Positions 11,709 through 13,037 of a stretch of DNA of 13,037 nt are shown here, one piece after another; positions within the stretch are counted from its first letter, which is position 1, and each line of letters begins with the position of its first letter. The stretch covers positions 1 through 13,037 of the forward strand of contig JAIOPA010000345.1 in NCBI GenBank assembly GCA_021414165.1. The letters run 5' to 3'. Under the pieces are notes generated by a model that was not told the DNA's origin, ran no database searches, and was given only the letters and a program-made list of their open reading frames with translations. A program made the translations under genes and the position numbers. The stretch is from Candidatus Eiseniibacteriota bacterium (GTDB lineage: Bacteria; Eisenbacteria; RBG-16-71-46).

Positions 11709-13037
11709 CAGTCCGCGTCTCCCAGGGTAGCGGCGCGCACCTCTTCGACCGTGGTGACGCCGTCGAGGATCTTGCGGATCCCCGCCTTGCGCAGCGTGAC
11801 GAATCCGTTGGCGAGCGCGACGCGCTTGATCTCGTCCTCGTTGGCGCCGTCGAGCACCAACCGGCGGATCGTGCGGTCCAGCTCGAGCACTTCGAACAGC
11901 GCGACGCGGCCGGCGTAGCCGGTCTGCTTGCACGCCATGCAGCCACGGCCGCGCGGCACCTTGTGGCCACGCAGCGCCTCGGCATCGACGCCGAGCGGCG
12001 CCAGCATCTCGGGCTCGGGCACGAACAGTTCCTTGCAGCGCTCGCACACGCGGCGCACGAGGCGCTGCGCCATGACGAGCGACATGGCCGAACCCACCAG
12101 ATAGCGAGGCACGCCCATGTCGGCAAGACGCGTGAGCGTGCCGGGGGCATCGTTGGCGTGGACCGTGGAGAACACCAAGTGGCCGGTGAGCGCGGACTTG
12201 ACCGCGATGTCGGCGGTCTCGCCGTCGCGGATCTCACCGATCATGATGACATCGGGATCCTGCCGCAGGATCGAGCGCAGCGCGCGCGCGAACGTCATGC
12301 CGACCTTGGCGTTGGCATGCACCTGCGACACGTTCTCGATGTGGTACTCGATCGGGTCCTCGACCGTGACCAGATTGCGGTGGACGCTCTTGATCTCCTG
12401 CAGCGCCGAGTACAGCGTGGTCGTCTTGCCCGAGCCGGTGGGGCCCGAGATGAGGATCATGCCGTACGGCTGCTTGATGGCGCGCACGAACGCCTTGAGC
12501 GTCTCGCCCTCGAGGCCCAGGTTCTCGACGCGGCGCTCGAACGCGCTCTTGTCGAACAGACGCATGACGACCTTCTCGCCGTGCGACGTGGGCAGCGTGG
12601 ACACGCGCAGGTCGACCTCGCGGTCCGGCAGGTGCACGCTCAGGCGGCCGTCCTGCGGCAGCAGACGGATGGCGATGTCGAGGTCGGCCAGCACCTTGAT
12701 GCGCGAGATGATGGCCATCTGCAGGTGCTTGGGCGGCTTCATGACCTCGTGCAGCACGCCGTCGATACGGAACCGCACGGTGACGCGGTCACGCGCCGGC
12801 TCCACGTGGATATCGGAGGCGCGCGCATCGATCGCCTCGGCGATCATGAGGTTCACGAGCCGCACGACCGGCGCGTCCTCGACCTGCTGGCGCAGCGCGG
12901 CCAGGTCGATCTCCTGATCCTCGTACGCGGTGGTCGAGGTCACATCGATCTTGTCGAGGATCTGCCCCAGATGCTCGGTGGTGCGGAGCTCCGAGTAGAA
13001 CTGGTCGATGGCTTCCTGCAGCTCGGTCGGCTGCGCG
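11708..13037 (-). CDS. pilB: Type IV pilus extension ATPase PilB (N-terminus outside window)
   Basis: The visible 442 residues run open to the right edge, so the 5' end is missing, probably about 100-150 residues including the rest of the N-terminal domain. A GTG at 12943 is internal and not the start: the codons before it read QFYSELRTTEHLGQILDKID, a typical PilB/GspE segment. In visible numbering: Walker A GPTGSGKT (198-205), Asp box VTVEDPIEY (223-231), Walker B DVIMIGEIRD (262-271), His box TGHLVFSTVHANDA (284-297), and a zinc-binding tetracysteine CERC (331-334) and CMAC (366-369). The tetracysteine and the N-terminal segment mark it as a PilB/GspE assembly ATPase rather than a PilT retraction motor. 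It hydrolyses ATP on the cytoplasmic face and drives pilin insertion through PilC, the next gene. Confidence 0.95.
   Translation of the reverse strand, partial: AQPTELQEAIDQFYSELRTTEHLGQILDKIDVTSTTAYEDQEIDLAALRQQVEDAPVVRLVNLMIAEAIDARASDIHVEPARDRVTVRFRIDGVLHEVMKPPKHLQMAIISRIKVLADLDIAIRLLPQDGRLSVHLPDREVDLRVSTLPTSHGEKVVMRLFDKSAFERRVENLGLEGETLKAFVRAIKQPYGMILISGPTGSGKTTTLYSALQEIKSVHRNLVTVEDPIEYHIENVSQVHANAKVGMTFARALRSILRQDPDVIMIGEIRDGETADIAVKSALTGHLVFSTVHANDAPGTLTRLADMGVPRYLVGSAMSLVMAQRLVRRVCERCKELFVPEPEMLAPLGVDAEALRGHKVPRGRGCMACKQTGYAGRVALFEVLELDRTIRRLVLDGANEDEIKRVALANGFVTLRKAGIRKILDGVTTVEEVRAATLGDAD

Noticed and set aside
10437..12047. Longer PilC starting at 12047
   Set aside because: The extra 113 residues are an Arg/Ala-rich out-of-frame reading of pilB. 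The one-base TGATG overlap and the SYFYRARD start fix pilC at 11708.
12943..12943. GTG at 12943 as the true start of pilB
   Set aside because: The frame stays open to the window edge, and the preceding codons give a typical PilB/GspE N-terminal segment, so the gene is cut by the edge and not started there.
11708..13037. PilT retraction ATPase
   Set aside because: The zinc-binding tetracysteine and the N-terminal segment belong to the PilB/GspE type, and the gene is coupled to pilC.
1..13037. Mobile element, phage, CRISPR or toxin-antitoxin content
   Set aside because: No transposase, integrase, direct-repeat array or paired small genes were seen; codon use looks even across the window apart from the start of pilD.

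Overview
The window is GC-rich bacterial DNA with G or C at most third codon positions. It is almost entirely coding, and nearly all genes lie on the minus strand. A secretin, a TatT-type lipoprotein and a TRAP solute-binding protein point to a diderm (outer-membrane) bacterium. The gene style would fit a poorly cultured phylum such as Eisenbacteria, Gemmatimonadota, Acidobacteriota or Myxococcota, but the sequence alone does not decide the phylum. No tRNA, rRNA, CRISPR array, insertion sequence or phage gene was seen, and no gap between genes exceeds about 120 bases.

Right-hand part (3633 to the right edge, minus strand): an eleven-gene type IVa pilus assembly operon, read from high to low coordinates. 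It begins with the extension ATPase PilB (5' end outside the window) and the platform protein PilC. The pilin PilA follows, then three minor pilins or pseudopilins (PilV-, PilW- and PilX-like). It ends with the alignment complex PilM-PilN-PilO-PilP and the secretin PilQ. Most junctions are 1- or 4-base stop/start overlaps (TGATG, ATGA, GTGA). The exceptions are the gaps on both sides of pilA, each holding a GC-rich inverted repeat, and a 7-base gap before pilM. A strong hairpin with a GCAA loop closes the operon.

Middle (about 3112-3551): a small plus-strand membrane-protein gene resembling DUF5658 sits alone between pilQ and the prepilin peptidase gene. It converges on pilQ and diverges from pilD.

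Left-hand part (1-3140, minus strand): the prepilin peptidase PilD, which would process the pilins of the main operon. Next come a complete FabH (beta-ketoacyl-ACP synthase III), a TatT-family TPR lipoprotein, and the 5' end of a DctP-type TRAP solute-binding protein that runs off the left edge. TatT and DctP overlap by ATGA and form a transporter module unrelated to the pilus.

Working together: PilD cleaves and methylates the prepilins. PilB powers polymerisation through PilC. PilM/N/O/P link the inner-membrane motor to the PilQ pore. The minor pilins probably prime the fibre or form its tip. The machine is recognisable but has T2SS-like traits: a large GspK-like tip candidate without Glu5, a PilP without a lipobox, a short secretin without AMIN domains, and a PilN lacking the usual INLLP motif. 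No PilT retraction ATPase or PilY1 is visible; they may lie outside the window. I found no convincing wholly new system.
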